Below are positions 1-6,558 of a stretch of 20,654 bases of DNA, one piece after another (the stretch's first letter is position 1; every line of letters begins with the position of its first letter). A model generated the notes under the pieces. The model was not told where the DNA came from. It saw only the letters and a program-made list of their open reading frames with translations, and ran no database searches. Position numbers and translations under genes: made by a program. Location of the stretch: positions 1-20,654 of IMG/VR virus record IMGVR_UViG_3300033571_030427; one strand, written 5' to 3'. This DNA is from a virus.

Positions 1-109
1 AAGGAACTTGAATTAATGCGCAAGGTTTTTTAACCTCAACCATATTTTCAATAAAGTTTACATCTCCGACGAGCTCTTCACCCGTGGTTAGTTTTAGAAC
101 TTTTATCAT
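1..109 (-). CDS. Conserved small phage protein, 5' part only (cut by window edge)
   Basis: This short reading frame was found by hand. It opens with ATG at 109 and runs off the left edge after 36 codons. The visible protein begins MIKVLKLTTGEELVGDV and continues to a VKKPCALIQVP segment. That pattern recalls a small Sm/LSM-like protein common in T4-like marine phages, but the family assignment is from memory. A GAAAGG ribosome-binding site sits about 7 bases before the ATG, which supports this start. It overlaps the end of the 66-aa gene by 32 bases in another frame. Function is unknown. Confidence 0.7.
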   Translation of the reverse strand, partial: MIKVLKLTTGEELVGDVNFIENMVEVKKPCALIQVP

Positions 110-278
110 TTAATAACCTTTCAATAAACTCATGGGCAACTTCTTCACTATAAAAAACTTTAAAGTCTGCCTTCATTGTAATTTCATTATATAAAAAAAT
201 CAATAGTTGTTCGTCAAGGATACTGGCTTTTATTTGCCAATCTCCTCGACGAACTGGCTGCAGCGTAAATAGCTGCAT
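78..278 (-). CDS. Hypothetical protein, 66 aa
   Basis: Small acidic/basic mixed protein beginning MQLFTLQPVRRGDW, with no signal peptide, membrane segment or motif that I recognise. It contains a short predicted helix (EEVAHEFIERLL). The ribosome-binding site before the ATG is weak. The 3' end overlaps the next gene by 32 bases, and that gene's ribosome-binding site lies inside this frame, which suggests translational coupling. It could be a real small phage gene. The weak start signal and long overlap leave some doubt. Confidence 0.5.
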   Translation of the reverse strand: MQLFTLQPVRRGDWQIKASILDEQLLIFLYNEITMKADFKVFYSEEVAHEFIERLLNDKSSKTNHG

Positions 279-373
279 TTTATTCAGAGATAAAAAATGG
301 ATATTTTAAGTAAGCTTTAGCTCTCATATCCCTGACTTCACAAATTACCGTTATTAAGAAATTAAAAAGGTTT

Positions 374-895
374 TTAAACCCTTGCATTGACGTCATCTTC
401 TGTTAGCAACTGGGGTTTAGAGTTATTAGCAATGAACTCCGTCACTGTCGAAGGTTCATCAGAAACATTAATTTTTTTAGGTTTTTTGTGCTCAGGAATA
501 ATACGCTCAAGTCCAATTTTAAGCATACCATTAATTAACGCCGCGCCTCGGATTTCAATTTGATCGTTAAGTGCAAACGTTCTAGTAAAATTACGATTAG
601 CTATACCTTTAAACAAAACTTCCGGGCTATCGTTATCTTCTTTAGCGTTTCCTCTTACAATTAATTTGTCATCAGCGAATTCCACCTCAACTTCAGATTT
701 AGAAAAACCAGCTACCGCAATCTCAATTACGTAGCGGTTATCATCCAATTTTTTAATATTGTAAGGTGGGTAATTAGGAATATTCTTTGTAAGATCATCA
801 TGAAGCTTGACAATTTTATTAAACTGATCGTCAAAGCCAACAAAAAATTTATCAAAGTCTTTTAACATAGAACTCGGGCGATAAAATACGTCCAT
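374..895 (-). CDS. hsp20: Small heat-shock protein, Hsp20/alpha-crystallin family
   Basis: ATP-independent holdase chaperone of 173 aa that binds unfolding proteins in the cytoplasm. The alpha-crystallin domain spans roughly residues 42-143, with the typical NRYVIEIAVAGFSKSEVEVE opening strands and the conserved NGMLKIGLERIIPE strand near the end of the domain. Length fits the family. Hsp20 genes are common in T4-like marine phages, where they are thought to help capsid assembly or protect phage proteins. The start is well supported: AAGGAG lies 8 bases before the ATG, and it overlaps the TAA stop of the upstream 79-aa gene, so the two are probably translationally coupled. A late promoter upstream of the pair suggests late expression. 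Confidence 0.95.
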   Translation of the reverse strand: MDVFYRPSSMLKDFDKFFVGFDDQFNKIVKLHDDLTKNIPNYPPYNIKKLDDNRYVIEIAVAGFSKSEVEVEFADDKLIVRGNAKEDNDSPEVLFKGIANRNFTRTFALNDQIEIRGAALINGMLKIGLERIIPEHKKPKKINVSDEPSTVTEFIANNSKPQLLTEDDVNARV

Positions 896-907
896 AATGT
901 TATCTCC

Positions 908-1147
908 TTAAGCTGCTGCCTTGTAAGGTTTAAAAGCATTCTCTGCAGCACTGACATAGTCATAGCTTACTAGAGTCTTACCAAGGGAATCAAACGCTGT
1001 AGTGAGGTCTTTAGCAAACGATATCTGAGCGGCAACGATTGCTAGAAGAGGGCCACGTAACTTTTCATCTTTAAAAACAGTATTGAGAAGATTAGAATTG
1101 GCGTGCTGAACGGCATCAATAGCCGGATTTATAAAAGCTGCTAACAT
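908..1147 (-). CDS. Hypothetical protein, 79 aa, upstream of hsp20
   Basis: Small alanine-rich, mostly helical protein starting MLAAFINPAIDAVQHANSN and ending FKPYKAAA. I do not recognise a family. The longest frame would start at 1207 inside the terminator hairpin. The ATG at 1147 is the better start because a strong AAGGAG lies 7 bases before it. There is no clear signal peptide. One hydrophobic helix (GPLLAIVAAQISF) is too short and mixed to call a membrane segment. Its TAA stop forms the first bases of the hsp20 Shine-Dalgarno, so it is the first gene of a two-gene unit with hsp20, behind a T4-type late promoter. Confidence 0.75.
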   Translation of the reverse strand: MLAAFINPAIDAVQHANSNLLNTVFKDEKLRGPLLAIVAAQISFAKDLTTAFDSLGKTLVSYDYVSAAENAFKPYKAAA

Positions 1148-1154
1148 AGTATTT

Positions 1155-1160
1155 CTCCTT
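1155..1160 (-). promoter_or_regulatory. Shine-Dalgarno that fixes the 79-aa gene start
   Basis: AAGGAG on the minus strand, 7 bases before the ATG at 1147. It favours that start over the longer frame that would begin within the upstream hairpin. Confidence 0.8.
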
Positions 1161-1178
1161 AAGTTAAGCGAGTTAATT

Positions 1179-1207
1179 AAAAAAATGCCACCCCTTAGGC
1201 CTGGCAT
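1179..1207 (-). terminator. Rho-independent terminator after regA
   Basis: On the minus strand, ATGCCA (1207-1202) can pair with TGGCAT (1190-1185) around an 11-base loop that may pair partly. A run of seven T residues (1185-1179) follows. It lies 81 bases after the regA stop and ends the long glycan/replication operon. A late promoter TATAAATA lies immediately upstream of the 5' arm. Confidence 0.75.
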
Positions 1208-1210
1208 CTA

Positions 1211-1218
1211 TATTTATA
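1211..1218 (-). promoter_or_regulatory. T4-type late promoter TATAAATA
   Basis: Exact TATAAATA on the minus strand, the T4 late promoter consensus read by the gp55/gp33 RNA polymerase. It lies in the largest non-coding gap of the window, upstream of the 79-aa gene and hsp20. The expected start of transcription, about 5-7 bases downstream, falls in or next to the 5' arm of the terminator hairpin. An 8-mer of this composition can occur by chance in AT-rich DNA, so its position is the main support. Confidence 0.6.
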
Positions 1219-1258
1219 CAACAATACAACTATTTACAACCACTACTTTAAGTACAAC
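1217..1258 (-). repeat. Four copies of hexamer GTTGTA upstream of the late promoter
   Basis: TACAAC on the plus strand (GTTGTA on the minus strand) occurs at 1217-1222, 1225-1230, 1235-1240 and 1253-1258, all in one orientation. The starts are 8, 10 and 18 bases apart. The first copy overlaps the TATAAATA box. This could be a protein-binding array or chance in low-complexity DNA. Confidence 0.4.
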
Positions 1259-1288
1259 TTTATCATTTTTTAATAAATTATAAACTCT

Positions 1289-1720
1289 TTATTCGTTACT
1301 ATCCACTCTTTTTTTACCAATATTATATTTTGCCTGAAGGTCCCATTCGTGCTTGTCTTTGTAAGCAATTATTTTAATTTGTGAAAGAGGGGCAAGATCA
1401 TTGAATTTGTCTGGATTAACGATTTGAACTAGCTCCCAATCAGAAAGTAACTTAGCTATAGTATTACGTCTTTCAATATCGTTGTCGGTTAAGTCTGCTA
1501 GTTTTCCATCTAATGCAAAAAGCTCTTTAAAATGGACAATATAATAGCGACCTTGTTTGTGAAGTATGTGGCAAGACTGATAAAGTATCTTATCTTTTTT
1601 TGATGCTACACCTATACGTGTTAGGGTTTCTTTTACTTTAAGAAAATCATCAGGCTGTACAAGCGTTACTTTTAACGGCACATAACCTGGAATATCAATT
1701 TTAAATTGCTCATGCGACAT
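1289..1720 (-). CDS. regA: RegA translational repressor of early genes
   Basis: RNA-binding protein that represses translation of early phage mRNAs by covering their start regions. It has 143 aa from the ATG at 1720. Residues matching T4 RegA are extensive, including DDFLKVKETLTRIG, KDKILYQSCHIL, YYIVHFKELF and KHEWDLQAKYNIG. Relative to the 122-aa T4 protein it carries an N-terminal extension (SHEQFKIDIPGYVP) and a slightly longer C-terminus. A GTG at 1729 would give a longer form, but AAGG about 8 bases before the ATG at 1720 favours the shorter one. The start overlaps the end of gene 62 by 11 bases. Gene order 45-44-62-regA is as in T4. Confidence 0.95.
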   Translation of the reverse strand: MSHEQFKIDIPGYVPLKVTLVQPDDFLKVKETLTRIGVASKKDKILYQSCHILHKQGRYYIVHFKELFALDGKLADLTDNDIERRNTIAKLLSDWELVQIVNPDKFNDLAPLSQIKIIAYKDKHEWDLQAKYNIGKKRVDSNE

Positions 1721-2162
1721 TACTTCCACCTTTTTTTAGTTTTTGTTTTAAATTATCTAGTTGATTTTTTGAAAAGATAGAATGTACTTGTCGTGCTTTT
1801 TCGGTGCTATATCCATAATAGGCTTTAATAGTTTCTATCGCTTCAATTTTCTCGGCCTTAATCCACTTATTAAATCGTTTTCTTGGCCTTATATTATTTA
1901 TAAGAAAATGAAACTGTATTTTTTTATCAAGATGTTGCCTGGAATTCATCTCATTTGCAGGAATAACAGTATCTGCACCAAAAGACAGGCCTTTATTTAC
2001 CAAATATGGTACGTACTGCTTTTCTGACCATTCATCAACTATTAATTCTTCTTTTGAATAATTGATGGCATTAATAAAATCAAAAGGTGAAATAGAAGGT
2101 TCTTTATAGCTTAAATCCTCCGGTTCTTTTGCTTCAGAACCAAAAATATCATTTATATTCAT
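1710..2162 (-). CDS. 62: Sliding-clamp loader small subunit, gp62-like
   Basis: Non-ATPase subunit that joins the gp44 ATPase to load the gp45 clamp on DNA. It is 150 aa, shorter than T4 gp62 (187 aa), which fits the form in marine T4-like phages. Recognisable features are SPFDFINAINYSKEELIVDEW, QYVPYLVNKGLSF and the basic IRPRKRFNKW segment. A helical ending (YYGYSTEKARQVHSIFSKNQL) follows. Assignment rests on these segments plus strict position between 44 and regA. It overlaps the preceding small gene by ATGA. Codons for the IRPRKRF region include ATA, AGG and AGA, the kinds of codon served by the two tRNAs in this window. Confidence 0.9.
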   Translation of the reverse strand: MNINDIFGSEAKEPEDLSYKEPSISPFDFINAINYSKEELIVDEWSEKQYVPYLVNKGLSFGADTVIPANEMNSRQHLDKKIQFHFLINNIRPRKRFNKWIKAEKIEAIETIKAYYGYSTEKARQVHSIFSKNQLDNLKQKLKKGGSNVA

Positions 2163-2446
2163 AACATTCTAATCAGACCAATGGTGTCTATTGTAGTTAA
2201 CAGGAGGTAGTTAACCAGCATGCCAAAAGATTGCCTAGTATAAGCAGCCCAAGCGTACATAGAGCAACCTATAATCCAAATAGGGTACAAGATAATAAGA
2301 GGTGGATTTGGGACTGTTGCTGCCATAGTAATGGAGCAACCGATACTTATAGCCCAAGCCAAAAGCTCAACGAAAAAGCGAAAAGGGTGAGATTTAAAAT
2401 CATCCTGTATCCAATCAAAGGTAGGTTTAAGTAAATCTAAAATCAT
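2159..2446 (-). CDS. Small membrane protein between genes 44 and 62
   Basis: 95-aa protein of unknown function. Three hydrophobic stretches are visible, near residues 24-44, 48-68 and 76-93, so it probably spans the inner membrane two or three times. There is no lipobox or catalytic motif. It is locked into the replication operon by ATGA overlaps on both sides, with gene 44 before it and gene 62 after it. T4 has no gene here. From memory, similar small membrane proteins sit at this place in marine T4-like phages. It might link clamp-loader expression to the membrane, but nothing in the sequence shows this. Confidence 0.85.
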   Translation of the reverse strand: MILDLLKPTFDWIQDDFKSHPFRFFVELLAWAISIGCSITMAATVPNPPLIILYPIWIIGCSMYAWAAYTRQSFGMLVNYLLLTTIDTIGLIRML

Positions 2447-3375
2447 TTTATCTCTACTGATGCCATTATTTCAGTTAAGCACGCAACAAGGTTTATTTCC
2501 TGATCAGAAACAAAAGCTGATTTATATTGATAGTCAGCAATAGTTAAAACGAGTTGTGGTACCTGATTTGTCTGAGGTACTAAGACATCGTAAATTTTTC
2601 TAAACAAGGATACAGGTTCATTGTCTAAATTATTTACAACCCATGTTCTCATTTTCTTCCAGTCTTTTTCTTTTAGAGACTCAACAAGTATTTTCATGTT
2701 GGTGTCAACTAAATTAATTAGAATACCCTCGTCTATTTTTCCTGTTTGGCTATAGCGCTGGAGTTCGTTAAGGGTACGTCGAAAATCTGGAAAGTGTTTT
2801 TCAATTACCTTAGCAATTACTTTCTTATCAAACTCAATAACCTCCCCCTCAAGTACGTTTACTATACGGTTGAAAAACTGTGAGGCTATCTTTTGTTTTT
2901 CGTCCCTAGGAATTTTAAACTCAATTACTGCACACCTTGAATGAAGAGGAGGAATAATTCTGTTTTTAAAATTACAGGTAAAAATAAACCTGCAATTATT
3001 TGCAAATTCTTCTATAAAGCCTCGGAGGGCTGGTTGGGTAGAATTGGGATTTAAATAGTCAGCTTCATCTAGTATCACAACTTTAGTGTTACCAGTAAAC
3101 GAGACTGTAGATGCGAAAGATTTAATCTTAGTACGTAAAACATCGATACCTGACTCTTCAGAACCGTTAATTATAATATAGTCTGAATTAAGTTCTTCAC
3201 ATAAGGCTCTTGCTACGGTTGTTTTACCCGTGCCCGCAGTACCACTAAGTAACATATTTTGAATCTCGCCATTTTTGACTAGATTCTTAAAGTACTCTTT
3301 CTGCTCTTTAGGTAGAATACATTCATCAATTGTCTTAGGACGGTATTTCTCCACCCAAAGGAAATGCTCGCTCAT
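2443..3375 (-). CDS. 44: Sliding-clamp loader ATPase subunit, gp44
   Basis: AAA+ ATPase of 310 aa that, with gp62, opens the gp45 clamp and places it on primer-template DNA. Walker A is GTAGTGKT at residues 45-52, Walker B is VVILDEAD at 99-106, and the arginine-finger SRC motif is at 146-148 within PPLHSRC. The sensor-1 region reads FIFTCNFKN. Length is close to T4 gp44 (319 aa). GGAG precedes the ATG at 3375. Its start region closely resembles that of gene 45, which may reflect shared control by RegA. It lies 18 bases after gene 45 and overlaps the membrane-protein gene by ATGA. Confidence 0.97.
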   Translation of the reverse strand: MSEHFLWVEKYRPKTIDECILPKEQKEYFKNLVKNGEIQNMLLSGTAGTGKTTVARALCEELNSDYIIINGSEESGIDVLRTKIKSFASTVSFTGNTKVVILDEADYLNPNSTQPALRGFIEEFANNCRFIFTCNFKNRIIPPLHSRCAVIEFKIPRDEKQKIASQFFNRIVNVLEGEVIEFDKKVIAKVIEKHFPDFRRTLNELQRYSQTGKIDEGILINLVDTNMKILVESLKEKDWKKMRTWVVNNLDNEPVSLFRKIYDVLVPQTNQVPQLVLTIADYQYKSAFVSDQEINLVACLTEIMASVEIK

Positions 3376-3386
3376 AATATAACTCC
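3372..3386 (-). promoter_or_regulatory. Possible RegA operator at the gene 44 start
   Basis: The start region reads GGAGTTATATTATGA, nearly the same as that of gene 45 apart from a 2-base insertion. T4 RegA is known to bind AU-rich RNA around start codons of these genes. That this is its site here is inferred from similarity and context only. Confidence 0.35.
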
Positions 3387-3393
3387 ATCATAA

Positions 3394-4065
3394 TTAAAGT
3401 ACTGAACCAGGCTCGCAGGCAATCCAATACTGTAGAGGCTTTGATTCATGACTAAAATGTAAAAACTTAGCTTTGCCATTAGCGGTGCTTGCAACTGCTA
3501 CATCATATGCTGCAGGTATTACTTTTAAATTTTCAACTGCTATAAACACATCGAAGGATTCAAAAGATGTACCAATACTTTTCTTAAAGCTATTTGCCGA
3601 GTTATTTTTTCGATTATTTACTAATAACTCAACATTTTGATTTTTGCTTGTAATTGAGATTGTAGGGGCACCGGTAATAGCAGCCGCTTTCATTATCATC
3701 TGCACGTCCTCGGCTGCCAGCTTAAATTTATACACATCATTATGTTCAATTTCTCCTGTAGGAGCTGCTTTTACTACTTCAGGGCTTGAATAGTAGTATT
3801 CAAAACTACCCTTATCACTTTGTACTACTAATCGCTTATCCTCAAAAGTAATTTCTTGATTTTCCATAAGAGAAAGCATTGCAAGAAGTGAGTTAAGGTC
3901 ATAGATGCAAAACTCGTTAGGGATATCTTCCTTAATAGTTGCTTTTGCAAATATATTTGTTGCATTAGAAATTGTACTAATTGTATCACCAGGTCTAAAG
4001 ACCATATTGGTGTTTATAGAAGCAAAATTCTTAAGTAACGCTAACGTATCACCACATATTTTCAT
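3394..4065 (-). CDS. 45: Sliding clamp, DNA polymerase processivity factor gp45
   Basis: 223-aa clamp subunit that forms a trimeric ring on DNA, tethers the phage polymerase and, in T4, activates late transcription as a mobile enhancer. The N-terminal MKICGDTLALLKNFASIN, the LNSLLAMLSLM segment and the C-terminal half fit the gp45 family, and the length is close to T4 gp45 (228 aa). A GGAG ribosome site precedes the ATG at 4065. The gene follows a glycosyltransferase by only 11 bases with no obvious promoter or terminator between them, so clamp expression probably depends partly on the glycan operon. Confidence 0.95.
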   Translation of the reverse strand: MKICGDTLALLKNFASINTNMVFRPGDTISTISNATNIFAKATIKEDIPNEFCIYDLNSLLAMLSLMENQEITFEDKRLVVQSDKGSFEYYYSSPEVVKAAPTGEIEHNDVYKFKLAAEDVQMIMKAAAITGAPTISITSKNQNVELLVNNRKNNSANSFKKSIGTSFESFDVFIAVENLKVIPAAYDVAVASTANGKAKFLHFSHESKPLQYWIACEPGSVL

Positions 4066-4074
4066 AATAACTCC
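4062..4074 (-). promoter_or_regulatory. Possible RegA operator at the gene 45 start
   Basis: The start region reads GGAGTTATTATGA and closely matches the gene 44 start. Genes 44 and 45 are known RegA targets in T4. Assignment here is by analogy. Confidence 0.35.
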
Positions 4075-4076
4075 TG

Positions 4077-4862
4077 CTATAATGTTATAGTATAAAAGCT
4101 TTCTTCTTTTTTATCAACTTGTTTCCAAGGAAAAGCTTCACCATATACCTGCTTAATTTTTTCGTTACCGGTTAAAAAAAATTGTGCTTGTACTGAATCA
4201 TTTCTATTACCTACACGATAATTAAGAGTATAGGCTTTTGAGCAGTCGTATTTGGGTTCTTGTTGCATTAATACACTGGTAATAATTCTATCTACTTCAG
4301 GTTGTTCTTGAGGATGTCTTGCACGCCGGTACCATAGTGGTGTTACTAAAAGGGCAAGTTGTTTAGGTAAAAACCAACACCCCACATCAATAAAATTATC
4401 ATTAAGAACTGATTTCCATTTACCTAAAGACTCACAATTATCCTCACATATAAACTTTTTATCTTGAGTGTAAATATTTCGTAAAGAATAAGCCCATACA
4501 TTATCTTTTTCAATTACATCCACAAGCGCTTCTACGTGCTCGGGCTCAAGCCAATTATCCTCATCTAAGTACATTATATACTGCCCATTACATAGGTACG
4601 TAAATGCACCGTAAATTCTATGTCCGTTATAATTATCTTTACCCGTGGCTACAGGCAAAACACAAGTCTTAGTAGAATTAAATTTATTAAGAATTTTTAT
4701 AGCTTCTTTTTTTCTTTCTATACCATCTATTACTACATAGTGTTCAATATTTTTATATGTTTGTCTACATACCGAACGCATTACATCTTCAAGCATTAGG
4801 TTACCGGTTGTTGCAGTAATAATAGAAACAAGCGGTTTGTTTGATGTACTTACTACATTCAT
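4077..4862 (-). CDS. Glycosyltransferase, GT2 family (GT-A fold)
   Basis: 261-aa transferase likely to move a sugar from a nucleotide-sugar donor to a glycan acceptor in the cytoplasm. The N-terminal strand LVSIITATTGNLMLEDVMRSV and the QTYKNIEHYVVIDG segment are typical of GT2 enzymes. The DxD metal-binding motif is in YLDEDN at residues 98-103. No membrane segment is visible. It shares one base (TAATG) with the gene before it and is the last glycan gene before the replication block. Donor and acceptor cannot be told from sequence. Confidence 0.9.
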   Translation of the reverse strand: MNVVSTSNKPLVSIITATTGNLMLEDVMRSVCRQTYKNIEHYVVIDGIERKKEAIKILNKFNSTKTCVLPVATGKDNYNGHRIYGAFTYLCNGQYIMYLDEDNWLEPEHVEALVDVIEKDNVWAYSLRNIYTQDKKFICEDNCESLGKWKSVLNDNFIDVGCWFLPKQLALLVTPLWYRRARHPQEQPEVDRIITSVLMQQEPKYDCSKAYTLNYRVGNRNDSVQAQFFLTGNEKIKQVYGEAFPWKQVDKKEESFYTITL

Positions 4863-5632
4863 TATATGACTCCAATTAATTGCTGTGCAATGGATGGGTG
4901 TCTATCATACTGGTGTACAATCGCTGGTATTTTATTATCTATTCCAACAATTACACCTTCATCATTTATTTTTGTATCCCCTAAAGAGTGACCAATAGTA
5001 GCAATTGCTTCTCTACCTGTATAATGTAATGTGGAGGGGGGTAATTTTTGCATAGCAAAGCACATATTTAGATATGCTTGATCTACAAACCTACTGCCTA
5101 ATCTATTATGCTCATTAATCATAAGTTCACAAAGTTGTAAAGCATATGAAGTACCACCCCCTGTAACCCCTGCACAAAGTATCCAATTATCTTTGGTTTG
5201 CTCCAGCATTTCAAAGCTGTAGATATCATTCATCCATTTAGCATTAAAGTGCGTACATTCTTTAATTTTTTTAGTTTCAACAGAAAGGTCCAAGCCCTCG
5301 GTATTAAAATATTTAAACGGGTTATCCTGAAAAATTACATCTCTTGTGTCAGTAAGAAGAACATAATCAACAGCATCCTTATACTGCATGTTAATGATTC
5401 TATGCGGTAACACCCATCTCATATACATTACAGATTCGGGTGTAATTTTATTCCCAAGCTTAAACACATCTACATCAAATGACTTTAAAAAAAGTATAAA
5501 TTCCTCGTCATCACTATCAGTGGCAATGCAGATAAGTCCATCAGAATATTTTCGATAAGACTTAAGAAAAGAATCCATACTAGAAATATTTGAATATATG
5601 CCTGTTGCCATTCCAAATGTTAATGTTTTCAT
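4862..5632 (-). CDS. Glycosyltransferase-like protein with DTRD motif
   Basis: About 256 aa. It has a GT-A-like pattern: N-terminal MKTLTFGMATGIYSN, then LLTDTRDVIFQDNPF around residue 95, which resembles the metal-binding region of nucleotide-sugar transferases that work on surface glycans. A HQYDRHP segment near the C-terminus may also bind the donor. The ATG at 5632 gives the ATGA overlap usual in this operon. A second ATG two codons earlier (5638) is possible, and neither has a strong ribosome site. Substrate is unknown, and the family is less certain than for its GT2 neighbour. Confidence 0.75.
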   Translation of the reverse strand: MKTLTFGMATGIYSNISSMDSFLKSYRKYSDGLICIATDSDDEEFILFLKSFDVDVFKLGNKITPESVMYMRWVLPHRIINMQYKDAVDYVLLTDTRDVIFQDNPFKYFNTEGLDLSVETKKIKECTHFNAKWMNDIYSFEMLEQTKDNWILCAGVTGGGTSYALQLCELMINEHNRLGSRFVDQAYLNMCFAMQKLPPSTLHYTGREAIATIGHSLGDTKINDEGVIVGIDNKIPAIVHQYDRHPSIAQQLIGVI

Positions 5633-6558
5633 AGCCATTCTTTATTGTTAGTATACCACTTAACTGTTTGTTGGATACGTTGTTGAAGTGTATATGGGTT
5701 TTTCCACTGGTTATAAATTTTACCAGAATTAATTGTCATTAGAATGCCGTGGCCGTTTCGGCTAGGCTCAACAAACTTTACTTTTAGTGGCTTGCCCAGT
5801 GATCTAGCAATCATTTGACACAGTCCAAGATTAGTAGTAAAGCTGTTATGTGCGCTGTTCCATTTTTCACATAATTGCTTTTGATTATTTAAAATAAATC
5901 TGGTATGAAGGGCTACATCTTCTACATGCTGCCATTTTCGACCGCTTATTTGATAACCGTCAGAAACTATAAGAACTTCTTCCTCGTTCATTATCTTATT
6001 AATTGCAATAACAGGCAATCTGTTTTTTTGTGATCGTTCACCAAACGTATTTGCAATATTAATAATACTAACTGGTAGATTAAAAGTTTTTGAATATGCC
6101 ACACAGAGTTCTGCGCCTCCTGCTTTAGATGCAGCATACGGGCTTACACTATCGTAAGGGTCGTTTTCATACTTGTCTGTACCAGGAGTTGAGGGACCGT
6201 AAGATTCTGCAGCACCATAATAAACAAACCGTTTTAAATTAGGTAATTTTTTAGCAAACTCTAACATATTTGCTGTACCTATCACGTTATCCATTACTAC
6301 TGAGAAGGGGTCGTTAATGCTTGACTCTGAACTAGGATTACCTCCAGCGTGAAGTATAACTTCAATATCGTCCAGATTATGTACAAATTCTTCTCTTAAA
6401 TTATGTTCGATTAACTTAACGTTTAAGTTTACATCTTTAAGTCTTCGTAAGTTACCGTTAGGTCTTACTACACATATTAATTTATAGTCTTCAAAAAATT
6501 GTTTGACTAAAAAATGCCCTATAAATCCGGCAGCACCGGTAATTAACATTTTTTTCAT
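5629..6558 (-). CDS. NAD(P)-dependent sugar epimerase/dehydratase (extended SDR)
   Basis: 309-aa nucleotide-sugar-modifying enzyme. The Rossmann dinucleotide site is GAAGFIG at residues 8-14, and the catalytic YxxxK is YAASK at 141-145. Where most extended SDRs have Ser or Thr, the FVYYGAAESYG segment (111-121) has Ala, so the usual catalytic triad may be incomplete. The C-terminal half (GRKWQHVEDVALHTRFIL) is typical of sugar-binding parts of this family. It overlaps neighbours by ATGA on both sides and sits next to the split ThDP enzyme, so it may reduce or epimerise that enzyme's keto-sugar product. The reaction cannot be fixed from sequence. Confidence 0.88.
   Translation of the reverse strand: MKKMLITGAAGFIGHFLVKQFFEDYKLICVVRPNGNLRRLKDVNLNVKLIEHNLREEFVHNLDDIEVILHAGGNPSSESSINDPFSVVMDNVIGTANMLEFAKKLPNLKRFVYYGAAESYGPSTPGTDKYENDPYDSVSPYAASKAGGAELCVAYSKTFNLPVSIINIANTFGERSQKNRLPVIAINKIMNEEEVLIVSDGYQISGRKWQHVEDVALHTRFILNNQKQLCEKWNSAHNSFTTNLGLCQMIARSLGKPLKVKFVEPSRNGHGILMTINSGKIYNQWKNPYTLQQRIQQTVKWYTNNKEWL

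Noticed and set aside
290-345. 15-codon minus-strand frame before the 66-aa gene
   Set aside because: It has a poorly spaced ribosome site and no coding features; probably just leader DNA.
364-380. Short hairpin with a T run just after hsp20
   Set aside because: The stem is only 4-5 pairs, mostly A-T, with a very small loop; too weak to call a terminator.
1148-1207. Upstream extension of the 79-aa gene to 1207
   Set aside because: The added 20 codons run through the terminator hairpin, and a strong Shine-Dalgarno marks the ATG at 1147.
1895-1902. Second exact TATAAATA on the minus strand
   Set aside because: It lies inside gene 62, where it encodes part of LINN, and no gap or late-type gene follows; chance is likely in AT-rich DNA.
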